Source of the DNA: Anaerobacillus alkaliphilus
Lineage (GTDB): Bacteria > Bacillota > Bacilli > Bacillales > Anaerobacillaceae
Assembly (NCBI RefSeq): GCF_004116265.1
Contig: NZ_QOUX01000032.1
Coordinates: 203,959-267,958, forward strand
DNA: 64,000 nt
Direction of reading: 5' to 3'
The notes under the pieces: model-generated
What the model was told of the DNA's origin: nothing
The model's database searches: none
Seen by the model: only the letters and a program-made list of their open reading frames with translations
Part shown: one piece after another, positions 29,821 to 38,623 of the stretch
How positions within the stretch are numbered: the first letter of the stretch is position 1
Layout: every line of letters starts with the position of its first letter
Translations under genes and position numbers: made by a program

Positions 29821-30495
29821 TTAATTAATACCGTGTCTAATTTGGTCATTATGGTTTTTCTTATCCATATAGCTATTCATGTTAATGTCGTATTCGCCAT
29901 TTTCATTTTCGCTAGCGTCGACTCGTCTTCCTTGTGGCGATTGCAACATTTCATGGATTGTTTGCTCTAAAACCTCATTCACATTTTCTGATCTTGTTGT
30001 GAGGCTTCTATAACGCCCAATCGTATCCATCATTTCAGGATTATCAGAGACATATACGTGAAAATACCTAGGTACGCAACTAATGGCAGTTCTTTTAACC
30101 TGATCCGCCGTTTGGAAGCGATCTGTAGTTGTTGTGTCATAAGCAATTAATACTTCACTAGCAGTAACTAAAGTAGCTACTTCATTTACATCTGGAATTA
30201 GAACCGCTAACTTACTAATTGCATCTGCCAATAATTCAGGATCGTAAACAGCTACGTGAGGATTAACTCCACCTCTAGGGAGTGCTGTTTCTCGCTGGTG
30301 ACGTACATAACCAAAACGTTGTACATCATGATAATTGCGGTCAGGATTAATGACAGTCGTATCACCGCTTCGGTTTTTACTGCTGAACAACTCTTGATTG
30401 TCTTGTGCTATAGGGGAACTGTTTTCCATCATTGCTTGACACCCCGTAGCAACCAATACTATACTTACAGCCATCGCCAAAAGTAATTTCTTCAT
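29821..30495 (-). CDS. yutC: YhcN/YlaJ-family sporulation lipoprotein YutC
   Basis: 224 residues. Lipoprotein signal with lipobox VATGC (Cys19). The mature part has the YhcN/YlaJ pattern ADAISKLAVLIPDVNEVATLVTASEVLIAYD and VKRTAISCVPRYFHVYVSDNPEM. Family members are made in sporulation and sit on the forespore membrane. Location between lipA and yutD matches B. subtilis yutC. Low-complexity charged tail. Confidence 0.88.
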   Translation of the reverse strand: MKKLLLAMAVSIVLVATGCQAMMENSSPIAQDNQELFSSKNRSGDTTVINPDRNYHDVQRFGYVRHQRETALPRGGVNPHVAVYDPELLADAISKLAVLIPDVNEVATLVTASEVLIAYDTTTTDRFQTADQVKRTAISCVPRYFHVYVSDNPEMMDTIGRYRSLTTRSENVNEVLEQTIHEMLQSPQGRRVDASENENGEYDINMNSYMDKKNHNDQIRHGIN

Positions 30496-30634
30496 CGGCT
30501 ACACCTCCTACTAGTAGGATGACCAAAATTGTTATAGTTAGCATTAACAATAATTGTTAGATTAGGTACAGAATTTATTTAGAGGTTGAATTTTTCTTAT
30601 TAATCAGGCAATATAAGTAATGAGGTGACATAAA

Positions 30635-30964
30635 ATGATCCGTGTACAAGGAGTAAGCTTTGAAGTTATTCAAGAAGAAAGAGATGCTTGGGATGAAGAA
30701 GCTTTTAAAGCTCGCTATAGTGATGTCTTAAATAAGTATGATTACATTGTCGGTGATTGGGGTTATAGCCAATTGCGTTTACGAGGTTTTTTTGATGACT
30801 CAAATCGCAAGGCAACTTTCGATTCGAAAATCAGTACGTTACCAGAATATCTGTTTGAATACTGTAATTTTGGCTGTCCTTACTTTGTGTTACGCCGGGT
30901 AAAGGAAGAGCGAGTCGCAAACAAGAAAACGAAAGAGCCTGAGAAAGAATTGGTAACTGAATAA
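30635..30964 (+). CDS. yutD: YutD family protein (DUF1027)
   Basis: 109 residues, cytosolic. Conserved block YIVGDWGYSQLRLRGFF and EYCNFGCPYFVLRR with a CxxxC pair. Function unknown; the family is well conserved in Bacillaceae next to lipA. The C-terminal 20 residues are very charged. RBS GAGGTG. Confidence 0.9.
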   Translation: MIRVQGVSFEVIQEERDAWDEEAFKARYSDVLNKYDYIVGDWGYSQLRLRGFFDDSNRKATFDSKISTLPEYLFEYCNFGCPYFVLRRVKEERVANKKTKEPEKELVTE

Positions 30965-30970
30965 GCCTCT

Positions 30971-31004
30971 TAAGCATGTTTCTGAAGAAACGTGCTTTTG
31001 TTTT
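30971..31004 (+). terminator. Terminator after yutD
   Basis: AAGCATGTTTC pairs with GAAACGTGCTT, followed by TTGTTTT. Confidence 0.8.
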
Positions 31005-31012
31005 ACGTATAA

Positions 31013-31203
31013 GGCTGTTTTCGCAAAGTTTGTTGCTTTCGTAAAAATCCCAGAAGCCGGATTTTCCCACAAAATACTAAGAATTCACAACTAATTTAGT
31101 AAGTATTGCTCTTTTCTTGCATATTTATTGGCTGATATCTCCATCTGGGTTATTTCCCCAATTGTTTTAGAGTTAAAAAGCAACTATGTTTACGAAAAGA
31201 GCC
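31013..31203 (+). mobile_element. MITE-like element, copy 3 (191 bp, short form)
   Basis: Starts GGCTGTTTTCGCAAAG and ends GTTTACGAAAAGAGCC. Flanking ACGTATAA and TTGTATAA share the last six bases. Inside are a hairpin AATCC...GGATT and TACTAAG...TTTAGTA, as in the other copies. Inserted just after the yutD terminator. Confidence 0.85.
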
Positions 31204-31211
31204 TTGTATAA

Positions 31212-31245
31212 ATAAAGGCTGACATTTGAAATGCCAGCCTAAAAA
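31212..31245 (-). terminator. Terminator of the 31246 gene
   Basis: On the minus strand, AGGCTGGCATTT pairs with AAATGTCAGCCT, followed by TTATTTA. Confidence 0.75.
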
Positions 31246-31518
31246 TTAATCCTCAGACGTGTAGGATGCGTCCTTTTTCGTAGGATCATCATGTGTAGGA
31301 TGTGCACCTGGGTCTTGACGAGGGAGACCTTGATGAAGTGATTTAAATTCATAATTAAATGCACTCATGCTCCGTTGACCTTCACGCCAAGGTGTTGTCT
31401 TCCCTAACTTTTTATTTACTGGTGATCCATAAGGTCCTTCAGGTGTATCTTCAGGAATGACATAACTTCTGCTAATTTCTACATTTGAAAAGTCTTTATA
31501 CTCTTCTTTATCGCTCAT
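31246..31518 (-). CDS. Conserved small hydrophilic protein (90 aa)
   Basis: Soluble, Pro/Asp-rich, no signal peptide. Contains SRSYVIPEDTPEGPYGSP, TPWREGQRSMSAFNYEFKS and a tail with GAHPTHDDP. Strong GGAGG site and its own terminator support expression. It resembles small DUF3905-type proteins of Bacillus, an uncertain match. It lies between two MITE copies (31013 and 31569), so about 780 bp here carry two insertions around one gene. Confidence 0.7.
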   Translation of the reverse strand: MSDKEEYKDFSNVEISRSYVIPEDTPEGPYGSPVNKKLGKTTPWREGQRSMSAFNYEFKSLHQGLPRQDPGAHPTHDDPTKKDASYTSED

Positions 31519-31568
31519 ACTAAAACACCTCCATACGTTATTTTTCCGTACAGAGGCTGAAAATATAA

Positions 31569-31792
31569 GCTTTTTTTCGCAAAGTTTGTTGCTTTCGTAA
31601 AAATCCCAAAAGCCGGATTTTTACACAAAATACTAAGAATTCACAACTAATTTAGTCTGTATTGCTCTTTTCTTACATAATTTACTGGCTGATATCTTTT
31701 TCTAGTAGTATTTTTCCTATTATTTTAGGGAAAAAAGCAACAGTTTTTTTGTGCGACGAGTAACCGCAGGAGCAATATTTACGAAAAGAGCC
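31569..31792 (+). mobile_element. MITE-like element, copy 4 (224 bp, long form)
   Basis: Starts GCTTTTTTTCGCAAAG and ends TTTACGAAAAGAGCC, flanked on both sides by AAATATAA: a perfect 8-bp duplication (31561-31568 and 31793-31800). It contains the extra block GTGCGACGAGTAACCGCAGG shared with copy 1. No ORF. Confidence 0.9.
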
Positions 31793-31821
31793 AAATATAA
31801 ACATAAAATAATGGATGAAAT

Positions 31822-32091
31822 TTAAGCGATAACCTCATACAAAAAGCTACGAAGATCCTCAGCATCTTCTTCACTTAAATTAAATGCAAATTCAAGATAC
31901 CCAGGCTCTTCTAAGTCATCAGTTCCGATAATACCCAGTCGATTCGATTGCATATCTAGAACAATCTGTTTACCATAATAACGACTAGTTGACATAATCG
32001 CAAGATCAAACCGTTGATTTTCTCCCATGAAGCTTACAAATCGGGTTTTCGTTTGTTCTATATCATCATAAAGATAGAAACGTTCGGTCAT
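31822..32091 (-). CDS. DUF3055-family protein
   Basis: 89 residues from the ATG after AAAGGGTG; a GTG three codons upstream overlaps the RBS and is unlikely. Pattern TKTRFVSFMGENQRFDLAIM, YYGKQIVLDMQSNR and LSEEDAEDLRSFL fits the DUF3055 family of firmicutes. Function unknown. Upstream neighbour of glpX on the minus strand only by position, not operon. Confidence 0.82.
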   Translation of the reverse strand: MTERFYLYDDIEQTKTRFVSFMGENQRFDLAIMSTSRYYGKQIVLDMQSNRLGIIGTDDLEEPGYLEFAFNLSEEDAEDLRSFLYEVIA

Positions 32092-32162
32092 TACTATCAC
32101 CCTTTCTAAGTGTATTTTTCTAGTAAATCAATCATAACCGATTTAAGAGGTAAAACCAATAA

Positions 32163-32194
32163 AAATGGAGCTATGCCTCGAAAAGCATAGCTCA
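32163..32194 (-). terminator. Terminator of glpX
   Basis: GAGCTATGC pairs with GCATAGCTC around CTCGAAAA; on the minus strand it is followed by CCATTTTTATT. The heptamer tract separates it from the glpX stop. Confidence 0.8.
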
Positions 32195-32196
32195 AT

Positions 32197-32233
32197 TAAT
32201 TCACAATTCACAATTCATCATTGACAATTGTTT
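32197..32233 (-). repeat. Heptamer-repeat tract after glpX
   Basis: On the plus strand ATTCACAATTCACAATTCAT followed by CATTGACAATTG, i.e. GAATTGT-type units starting at the glpX stop on the minus strand and lying between gene and terminator. Confidence 0.75.
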
Positions 32234-33202
32234 TTACTCCATCACCAAATGAGGTTTGTTTGATAAATGATGATGCGCCTTTATGTACCGAACTGTTTTT
32301 GTTTTTGCACGCATGACAATGGAGTCTGTTTCAACCAGATCTCCTCCAAGGAAACGAACTCCTTCAAGAAGTTCTCCAGATGAAACTCCTGTTGCAGCAA
32401 AAATGGCGTCATCACCACGCACTAAATCTTCTAACTGCAAGATTTGCGTAGGATCATCTAGCCCCATCCGTTTACAACGGGCGGTTTCTTCCTCATTCAT
32501 CGGAACAAGTCTTGCTTGCATATCGCCGCCTAATGCCTTTAAGGCTGCAGCAGAGATTACGCCTTCTGGCGCGCCACCAATACCGATAAATAAATCAATA
32601 CCTGTTTGTGGTAGGGCAGTAGCAATCGCTGCACCAACATCACCGTCACCGAATAGTTTTACTCGAGCCCCTTTTTTACGCACGCGTTCAATAATCTCAT
32701 CGTGGCGTGGACGTTCTTGAATAATCACTGTCACGTCTTGAACACGTTTATTTGTCATTTTCGCGATAATATCAATGGTTTTTTCGATCGGGTCATCTAG
32801 TCGAACGAGACCAGCAGCTTTAGGACCAACTGCAATTTTCTCCATATACATGTCTGGTGCATGGAGTAAGCAGCCTTTATCAGCAATTGCTATGACAGCC
32901 ATTGCATTAGGATGTCCTTTAGCGACGATGCTTGTTCCCTCAAGTGGATCAACTGCAATATCAACCTCGGGTCCATGATTATTACCAAGTTCTTCACCTA
33001 TGTATAACATTGGTGCTTCATCTAATTCGCCTTCCCCAATTACCACAGTACCTTTCATATTGACAGAGTCAAACATGGCCCTCATCGCACTCGTTGCTGC
33101 GTTATCGGCTTCATTTTTTTTGCCTCGTCCCATCCATTGAGCACTAGCTAATGCTGCTGCTTCTGTAACACGTACAATTTCCAACGCTAATTCACGTTCC
33201 AC
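32234..33202 (-). CDS. glpX: Class II fructose-1,6-bisphosphatase
   Basis: 322 residues from the GTG at 33202 ([18 protein letters not shown]), with GGGGGT upstream; an ATG 45 bases earlier would add a non-conserved leader. Signatures: [32 protein letters not shown] and [13 protein letters not shown], the metal and phosphate sites of GlpX. Converts fructose-1,6-bisphosphate to fructose-6-phosphate in gluconeogenesis. Confidence 0.96.
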   Translation of the reverse strand: MERELALEIVRVTEAAALASAQWMGRGKKNEADNAATSAMRAMFDSVNMKGTVVIGEGELDEAPMLYIGEELGNNHGPEVDIAVDPLEGTSIVAKGHPNAMAVIAIADKGCLLHAPDMYMEKIAVGPKAAGLVRLDDPIEKTIDIIAKMTNKRVQDVTVIIQERPRHDEIIERVRKKGARVKLFGDGDVGAAIATALPQTGIDLFIGIGGAPEGVISAAALKALGGDMQARLVPMNEEETARCKRMGLDDPTQILQLEDLVRGDDAIFAATGVSSGELLEGVRFLGGDLVETDSIVMRAKTKTVRYIKAHHHLSNKPHLVME

Positions 33203-33360
33203 TTCAAGATTACCCCCATTACGACAATATTTTTCCTCTAACATCATAACAAAATGATCAAGATTATTAAACTAGTAATCATAAATAAGTAAAATTTCAA
33301 TGATTTTCACTGTTTGTGTTATACTAATTTTGAAAATACGCAAAAGGTAAGGTGAGCAAG

Positions 33361-33807
33361 ATGTATTTTGTTGATCGTAAGACAATTGAAGAAAAACTCT
33401 CCATTATGGATGAGTATCTCAAATTTTATAATAGTAAGTCAGAGTGGTCTTCATTTCAGGACAAGCTGGCATTAGAAAGAGTGGCCCATATTGTTGTTGA
33501 AGCAATAATTGATGTAGGGAACAGTATTATCGATGGATTTATTATGAGAGATCCTGGGAGCTATGAGGACATCATTGATATCCTTTTAGATGAAAAAGTA
33601 ATTGATGAAGGCGATGCTAATAGCTTTAAAGCTGTCGTAACGCTTAGAACAATGGTCGTACGTGATTACACAAAAATTGATCACGAGGCTATCCAGAGCG
33701 TTTTTACTGACAATGATAAATCATTAGTAAACTTTGCTCCATCTGTTAGGGAATACCTGAAAAATGAACTAGGTCACGTAACAGCGTTTATACCAGAGCA
33801 GAAATAA
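33361..33807 (+). CDS. yutE: YutE family protein (DUF86 / HepT-like)
   Basis: 148 residues from ATG 33361 after AAGGTGA. All-helical DUF86 fold: RVAHIVVEAIIDVGNSIIDGF and LRTMVVRDYTKID. HepT toxins have RX4HxY at this second site; here the His is Arg, and no nucleotidyltransferase gene is adjacent, so toxin activity is unlikely. Function unknown. A heptamer tract begins at its stop. Confidence 0.87.
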   Translation: MYFVDRKTIEEKLSIMDEYLKFYNSKSEWSSFQDKLALERVAHIVVEAIIDVGNSIIDGFIMRDPGSYEDIIDILLDEKVIDEGDANSFKAVVTLRTMVVRDYTKIDHEAIQSVFTDNDKSLVNFAPSVREYLKNELGHVTAFIPEQK

Positions 33808-33875
33808 TTATGAATTGTGAATTATGAATGGAAAGATTTTTAATTCAAAATTCACAATTCAAAATTCAAAATTGC
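33806..33875 (+). repeat. Inverted heptamer-repeat tract after yutE
   Basis: TTATGAATTGTGAATTATGA on one side and ATTCAAAATTCACAATTC on the other form a large dyad of GAATTNT units around GGAAAGATTTTTA. Could fold into a long AU-rich hairpin that ends yutE transcription. Confidence 0.75.
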
Positions 33876-33966
33876 ATCTCAAATATGTACATATTGAAAC
33901 ATTTTGGTTGACTAATTTACTAATACAAATTCTTCTATTAAAATAGTAGGAAAGGGTGGTGAAGAG

Positions 33967-34602
33967 ATGGGAAACCAAGTATCTACAAGGGATCAAATTT
34001 TAGGATTGCTTAAAGTAAATAAGCAACTGACAGTCTCTGAAATGGCTGTTGAGCTTAATATTACTGAAATGGCAGTAAGACGTCATCTTAATACGCTAGA
34101 GCGAGATAACATTATTGATACACTTTTGGTACGACAGGCGATGGGCCGTCCGACAAATATGTATTATTTAACAAAAGCAGGACAAGAAATGTTTCCACGT
34201 AACTATGCGCCATTAACCGTAGATTTGTTAAGGGATATAGAGGACTTAAATGGCAGTGAAATGGTCGAAAAGTTATTTCAACGTCGAAAAGAGCGAATGA
34301 AAGAAAAGTACGGATCCCGAGTAACTGATCACGAATCATTAGAAGCTAGAATAGCAGAGCTAGCTCGTCTGCAAAATGAGCAGGGGTATATGGTGGAATG
34401 GGAAAAAGATACTGAAGGTAATTACCTCTTCAAGGAATACAACTGCCCAATTTCTGAAATTGCACAAGAATACCCTGTTGCTTGTAAATGTGAGTTGTCA
34501 TTATTTCAAGAATTGCTAGGTACTGAAGACATAGACTGTGAAGTTTGTATGGCAGTCGATTCCGAACCGCATTGCTTTTATAAAATAAAATCAATGAGTT
34601 AA
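33967..34602 (+). CDS. Winged-helix regulator with C-terminal cysteine cluster (SufR-like)
   Basis: 211 residues. N-terminal winged helix (LTVSEMAVELNITEMAVRRHLNTLE) and the wing AMGRPTNMYYLT, typical of the DeoR/SufR-like COG2345 group. The C-terminal half has Cys160, 173, 175, 191, 194 and 203 (NCPISE, ACKCELS, DCEVCM, PHCF), a set that could hold an Fe-S cluster as in SufR. Spacing CX12C matches the first SufR pair, the rest differs. Monocistronic; targets unknown, suf or Fe-S genes are plausible. Confidence 0.85.
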   Translation: MGNQVSTRDQILGLLKVNKQLTVSEMAVELNITEMAVRRHLNTLERDNIIDTLLVRQAMGRPTNMYYLTKAGQEMFPRNYAPLTVDLLRDIEDLNGSEMVEKLFQRRKERMKEKYGSRVTDHESLEARIAELARLQNEQGYMVEWEKDTEGNYLFKEYNCPISEIAQEYPVACKCELSLFQELLGTEDIDCEVCMAVDSEPHCFYKIKSMS

Positions 34603-34710
34603 AAAGCTATACAAGTAAGTCACTTCCAAGCGAAGTGGCTTTTTCTAGGTAAGTAGGTTAAAATTTCAAAAGTTAATCAAACGTTTGATTAAAAATGGGA
34701 GGAAGAATAA

Positions 34711-35478
34711 ATGAAGCATTATGAAGGTTATTTAATCGATTTAGACGGAACAATGTACCGTGGCAAAGAACGAATTGACGAAGCAGTAGATTTTGTGAAA
34801 GAACTAGTAAAACGCAACATACCTTATTTATTTGTTACGAATAACTCTTCAAAAACCTGCGCACAAGTTGCCGATCATTTGTCCGAGATGGGAATCCCAG
34901 CTACTGATGACCAAGTGTTTACAACAAGCTTAGCAACGGCTCAATATATCGCTGAAGAAAAGCAAGATGCAAAAATCTATATGATCGGAGAAGAAGGCTT
35001 ACGAGATGCGTTAGAAAAGCAGGGATTTACAATTCAAGACGACGATGTTGATTACGTGATTATGGGCATTGATCGAGACATTACATACGAAAAGTTAGCA
35101 AAAGCCTGCTTAGCTGTAAGAGCCGGAGCAAAATTCATTTCTACAAACGGTGACATTGCCTTACCTACAGAACGAGGCTTTATGCCTGGGAATGGCTCAC
35201 TAACGTCGGTCGTTGCAGTTTCTACAGAAACAGCGCCAATCTTCATAGGAAAACCAGAATCGATTATTGTAAATCAAGCACTAGAAGTAATCGGGACACC
35301 GAGAGAAAAAACGGTAATGGTAGGGGATAACTATCAAACGGATATCATGGCTGGCATTAACGCTAAGATGGACACAATTATGGTGCATACAGGAGTTACC
35401 TCTAAAGAGCAGCTCACTACCTATACTAAACAACCCACTTTTTCGATACATTCATTAAGTGAGTGGAAGTTCGTATAA
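34711..35478 (+). CDS. yutF: HAD-family phosphatase YutF (NagD type)
   Basis: 255 residues. HAD motif I is DLDGTMYRG, motif II VTNNSS, and the late motifs are IGKPES and VGDNYQTDIMAG; the cap region is NagD-like (type IIA). Hydrolyses small phosphorylated metabolites or nucleotides; substrate not known. RBS GGGAGG. Heptamer tract begins at its stop codon. Confidence 0.93.
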   Translation: MKHYEGYLIDLDGTMYRGKERIDEAVDFVKELVKRNIPYLFVTNNSSKTCAQVADHLSEMGIPATDDQVFTTSLATAQYIAEEKQDAKIYMIGEEGLRDALEKQGFTIQDDDVDYVIMGIDRDITYEKLAKACLAVRAGAKFISTNGDIALPTERGFMPGNGSLTSVVAVSTETAPIFIGKPESIIVNQALEVIGTPREKTVMVGDNYQTDIMAGINAKMDTIMVHTGVTSKEQLTTYTKQPTFSIHSLSEWKFV

Positions 35479-35582
35479 TTATGAATTATTAATTATGAAT
35501 TATGAATGAATAAGAGGGTGAACGCTTCGAAGCTCCACCCTCAACAATTCATCATTCATAATTCAAAATTGACAATTGTCTT
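35478..35582. repeat. Heptamer tracts between convergent yutF and yutG
   Basis: Plus-strand GAATTAT units start at the yutF stop; inverted ATTCATAATTCAAAATTGAC units end at the yutG stop. Between them GAGGGTG and CACCCTC (35514-35542) form a hairpin. Both genes thus finish on the same repeat family, facing each other. Confidence 0.8.
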
Positions 35583-36077
35583 TTACTCCACGTTCGCAGC
35601 TCGATGTGCTAATCGGCTTGACGCTGCAGCTGCTATTGCTCCTACAATGTCATCTAGAAATGTGTGGCACATTTCTCCTTCTTTATCATTTAATTTTTCA
35701 AGAATTCCAGGCTTTTGTTTATCAATATATCCGTAATTAGTGAAACCAATGGATCCGTATACATTTACAATTGAGAGGGCGATAATTTCATCTACTCCAT
35801 ATAATCCTTCATCTCGCTGGACAATATCTAAAAGTGGCGGTTCAAGTAAGTTCTTTTCAGCGAGCATATCCAGTTGGATGCCGGTTAAGACGGCATTTTG
35901 AACCTCTCGTTTTCCGAGTACTCTATCAACATTTTCACGACAGTCTTCAATATCCAAATTTGTGTGATATTTAACTTGAAGAAAATAGACAAGGTCTGCA
36001 ATATCATCTAAGGTTACCCCACGTTTTTCTAACCATTCTCTAGCTGTTTTTTCAACAATATCCATCTCTTTTTTCAT
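35583..36077 (-). CDS. yutG: YutG, phosphatidylglycerophosphatase A-like
   Basis: 164 residues. N-terminal part KTAREWLEKRGVTLDDIADLVYFLQ and C-terminal core LLDIVQRDEGLYGVDEIIALSIVNVYGSIGFTNYGYID with HTFLDDIVGAIAAAASSRLAH fit the PgpA-like YutG family. PgpA enzymes dephosphorylate PGP, but YutG lacks the membrane helices, so its substrate is open. RBS AGGTGA close to the ATG. Confidence 0.9.
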   Translation of the reverse strand: MKKEMDIVEKTAREWLEKRGVTLDDIADLVYFLQVKYHTNLDIEDCRENVDRVLGKREVQNAVLTGIQLDMLAEKNLLEPPLLDIVQRDEGLYGVDEIIALSIVNVYGSIGFTNYGYIDKQKPGILEKLNDKEGEMCHTFLDDIVGAIAAAASSRLAHRAANVE

Positions 36078-36317
36078 ATAATCACCTAGTTCCTTTCTTC
36101 CTTTATATTATGCTATCCAATATGTTGATGTTAAAAACAAACCGAAAAAATGTACCTTAACATTGTTTGACTCGTAAAGTCCCTTTATTCCATACATATT
36201 GTAAATAACTTATTTCATGAGAAACATTTTGCCCAATTAAGTCATAGACTAACGTGTAGAGCAGTATGTATACAGTAATAGTATTGGTGATATCCACTAG
36301 AAAAAAACTTTTTGAGG

Positions 36318-36408
36318 GTTTTGTCCTTTTTGGGTGCCTGCGATGAGAGTAAGGTATACCAGGAAAGTAAACTTTCTTTGGTGCCTGGCACCATAAAAAG
36401 ACAAAACG
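36318..36408. repeat. REP-like inverted repeat with GGTGCCTGGCACC core, copy 2
   Basis: GTTTTGTCCTTTTTGGGTGC at the left pairs with GGTGCC...AAAAAGACAAAAC at the right; the right arm holds GGTGCCTGGCACC (36380-36392), and the loop holds a second small dyad GAAAGTAAACTTTC. The core is identical to that at 5401-5413. Located in the 377-bp gap before yutH, which otherwise holds nothing I recognise. Confidence 0.7.
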
Positions 36409-36454
36409 GCTAAAATGTTTTTCTGGGGGGAGACACCGATAAGGAGTGACGGCT

Positions 36455-37531
36455 TTGTTTGAGAGAAACATCTTTGATGAGTATAAGCTTTATTGTGAGC
36501 AGCGTTTTGTGTTAGGTGAGCATGAGGGGTTTACAGCAAAAAATAATCATTACATTGTTGTATGTGTGGATCAAATTGAGGATCATGAAATTAAAGAGAT
36601 GGTAAACATGGGGAATCATCTTACGGCTAACGGTGATCATGAGATTGCTACCTTTATACCAACGATAAAGAATACACTCACTAGTTTTGTAGATGGACAG
36701 AACTGTATCTTATTGCAACTTCCACGGTATGTTTCGCGAAGCAAGATGCAGAAATCATTGGGTTATGAATTAGCACGGTTGCACAGACGAGGCAAGACGT
36801 TTCAAAGTGGAAACAGAGAGGGAGGAACTTGGTCTCAATTTTGGTTAAAACGGTTAAATCAATTAGAGATGCTTTATGTAGACCTTTCAAAGCAACCGAA
36901 AAAATATAGCTTTGACCAAGCCTTTATGATTTCATTTCCTTATTATTTAGGTAGAACGGAAACAGCAATTCAATATATGGTCGACAGTAACCTTGATTTC
37001 GGGCAACAGATAAAGCAAGAGCCGAAGACCATTTGCCATTATCAGTTTTCTCCAAACACATGGCTCACCTATGATGAGAAAACAGCTGCAGGAGTAAAGA
37101 GTCCGATTGAATTTGTTTATGATTACCCAAGTCGAGATCTCTCAGAATGGATGAGGGTGATTTCAAGACAGGATGCGGAACCTTATCGAAAGATTAACGA
37201 GTTTATTAGGGGATATGAAACAGTCGAAACAATATCTCCAATTTCATGGCGTTATATTTATGGTCGTCTACTTTTCCCAATTGATTACTTTAGGATTGTA
37301 GAGGGTTATTACCGCAGTATTGATGATGAAGAAGCAGAAAAATATACAGACCAACTCTTTGAATTATTAGGTGAGGAAAAGAAGACCGAAGCATTCTTAC
37401 GAGACTTTCATCAAACAATCCTTCCTCAGCATCACATAACTCTTGTGCCTCAGGTTGATTGGCTTCGAAGAGAGGAAAGGCCAAATTCATCTTTACGTAA
37501 TACCTATAATCACTTTCAGCGTAGGCACTGA
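36455..37531 (+). CDS. yutH: Spore coat-associated protein YutH
   Basis: 358 residues from the TTG at 36455 with AAGGAG eight bases upstream; the in-frame GTG at 36446 lies within the RBS. Kinase-like fold related to CotS/YutH coat proteins: LGYELARLHRRGKTFQSGN, HYQFSPNTWLTYDEK, WRYIYGRLLFPIDYF. The catalytic motifs of true kinases are degraded. Expressed in sporulation in B. subtilis. Terminator follows. Confidence 0.9.
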   Translation: MFERNIFDEYKLYCEQRFVLGEHEGFTAKNNHYIVVCVDQIEDHEIKEMVNMGNHLTANGDHEIATFIPTIKNTLTSFVDGQNCILLQLPRYVSRSKMQKSLGYELARLHRRGKTFQSGNREGGTWSQFWLKRLNQLEMLYVDLSKQPKKYSFDQAFMISFPYYLGRTETAIQYMVDSNLDFGQQIKQEPKTICHYQFSPNTWLTYDEKTAAGVKSPIEFVYDYPSRDLSEWMRVISRQDAEPYRKINEFIRGYETVETISPISWRYIYGRLLFPIDYFRIVEGYYRSIDDEEAEKYTDQLFELLGEEKKTEAFLRDFHQTILPQHHITLVPQVDWLRREERPNSSLRNTYNHFQRRH

Positions 37532-37557
37532 CAACCATAGTCAGTGTCTTTTTTTCG
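37524..37557 (+). terminator. Terminator after yutH
   Basis: GGCACTGAC pairs with GTCAGTGTC, followed by TTTTTTT; the 5' arm overlaps the yutH stop. Confidence 0.88.
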
Positions 37558-37636
37558 AACAAAACCAAAAACAGTTGAGGACAGTGAGTGATAAGGTTAA
37601 AGTAAAGATAGATCTTTTGAAAAAAGAGGTGTCATT

Positions 37637-38623
37637 ATGACGAAGCCATATGTATTTATAACGAGAAAATTACCAGAGGAAACAATTGTGGATTTACTAG
37701 ATGTGGCAGATGTATCGATGTGGCCATATGAAGAAGAACCAGTTCCCCGTGAAAAGTTGATGGAAGAAGCAAAGAAAGCAAACGGTCTACTGACGATGCT
37801 CTCTGATAAGATTGATAACGAGCTTATAAATCAAGCATCACACCTAAAGGTAGTAGCAAATCTGGCTGTTGGGTTTGACAATATCGATGTAGAAGAGGCC
37901 ACTAAAAAAGGAATTGCCATTTGCAATACACCAGACGTCCTATCAGATACTACGGCAGATTTAACATTTGCATTACTAATGGCTACTGCAAGAAGGGTAG
38001 TTGAAGCTGCACAATACATAAAGGACGGTCAGTGGAAAAATTGGGGTCCAATGTTGTTAGCAGGGACAGACATTCACCACAAAACCATTGGCATAGTGGG
38101 CATGGGGCGTATCGGAGAGGCTGTAGCAAAACGAGCAACAGGATTTGAGATGGAGATCTTATATCATAACCGTACACGTAAACACGAAGCGGAGAGTAAA
38201 CTTGGTGCAAATTATTGTAGCTTTGAAGAATTACTTAAAAATAGTGATTTTATCGTTTGTTTGGCACCTTTAACTGCCGAAACTAGAGGGATGTTTAATG
38301 AACAGGCATTCAAGCAAATGAAAGAGACAGCGATATTCATAAATGCTTCTCGGGGTGACGTAGTCGACGAGCAAGCATTATTTTACGCCTTAAAAAATGG
38401 GGTCATTAAGGCAGCAGGTTTAGATGTGTTTCAAAATGAACCAATTGGTGCTGAGCATCCATTGTTAAAACTACCTAATCTTGTGGCAATTCCACACATA
38501 GGTAGTGCAAGTGTGGAAACGAGAAAGGTGATGGCAGAACTGGCTAGCAGAAATATTCGGAATGTCCTTCTAGATAGACAACCAGAAGCAATTGTTAATC
38601 ATGTTGTACTCTCACAATCATGA
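37637..38623 (+). CDS. D-2-hydroxyacid dehydrogenase (glyoxylate/hydroxypyruvate reductase-like)
   Basis: 328 residues. NAD(P) site GMGRIGEAVAKR; catalytic Arg in NASRGDVVDEQAL, Glu in LDVFQNEP and His in IPHIGSAS. The subfamily signature ANLAVGFDNID and the KNWGPMLLAGTDIHHKT insert point to glycerate/glyoxylate reductase rather than SerA, and there is no ACT domain. RBS AAAGAGGTG. Overlaps the next gene by four bases (ATGA). Confidence 0.9.
   Translation: MTKPYVFITRKLPEETIVDLLDVADVSMWPYEEEPVPREKLMEEAKKANGLLTMLSDKIDNELINQASHLKVVANLAVGFDNIDVEEATKKGIAICNTPDVLSDTTADLTFALLMATARRVVEAAQYIKDGQWKNWGPMLLAGTDIHHKTIGIVGMGRIGEAVAKRATGFEMEILYHNRTRKHEAESKLGANYCSFEELLKNSDFIVCLAPLTAETRGMFNEQAFKQMKETAIFINASRGDVVDEQALFYALKNGVIKAAGLDVFQNEPIGAEHPLLKLPNLVAIPHIGSASVETRKVMAELASRNIRNVLLDRQPEAIVNHVVLSQS

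Noticed and set aside
33361..33807. YutE as a HepT-type toxin
   Set aside because: The RX4HxY His is Arg and no MNT antitoxin gene is adjacent.
36157..36471. 104-aa minus-strand ORF in the gap before yutH
   Set aside because: Overlaps the REP-like repeat and the yutH start; no RBS or family pattern.
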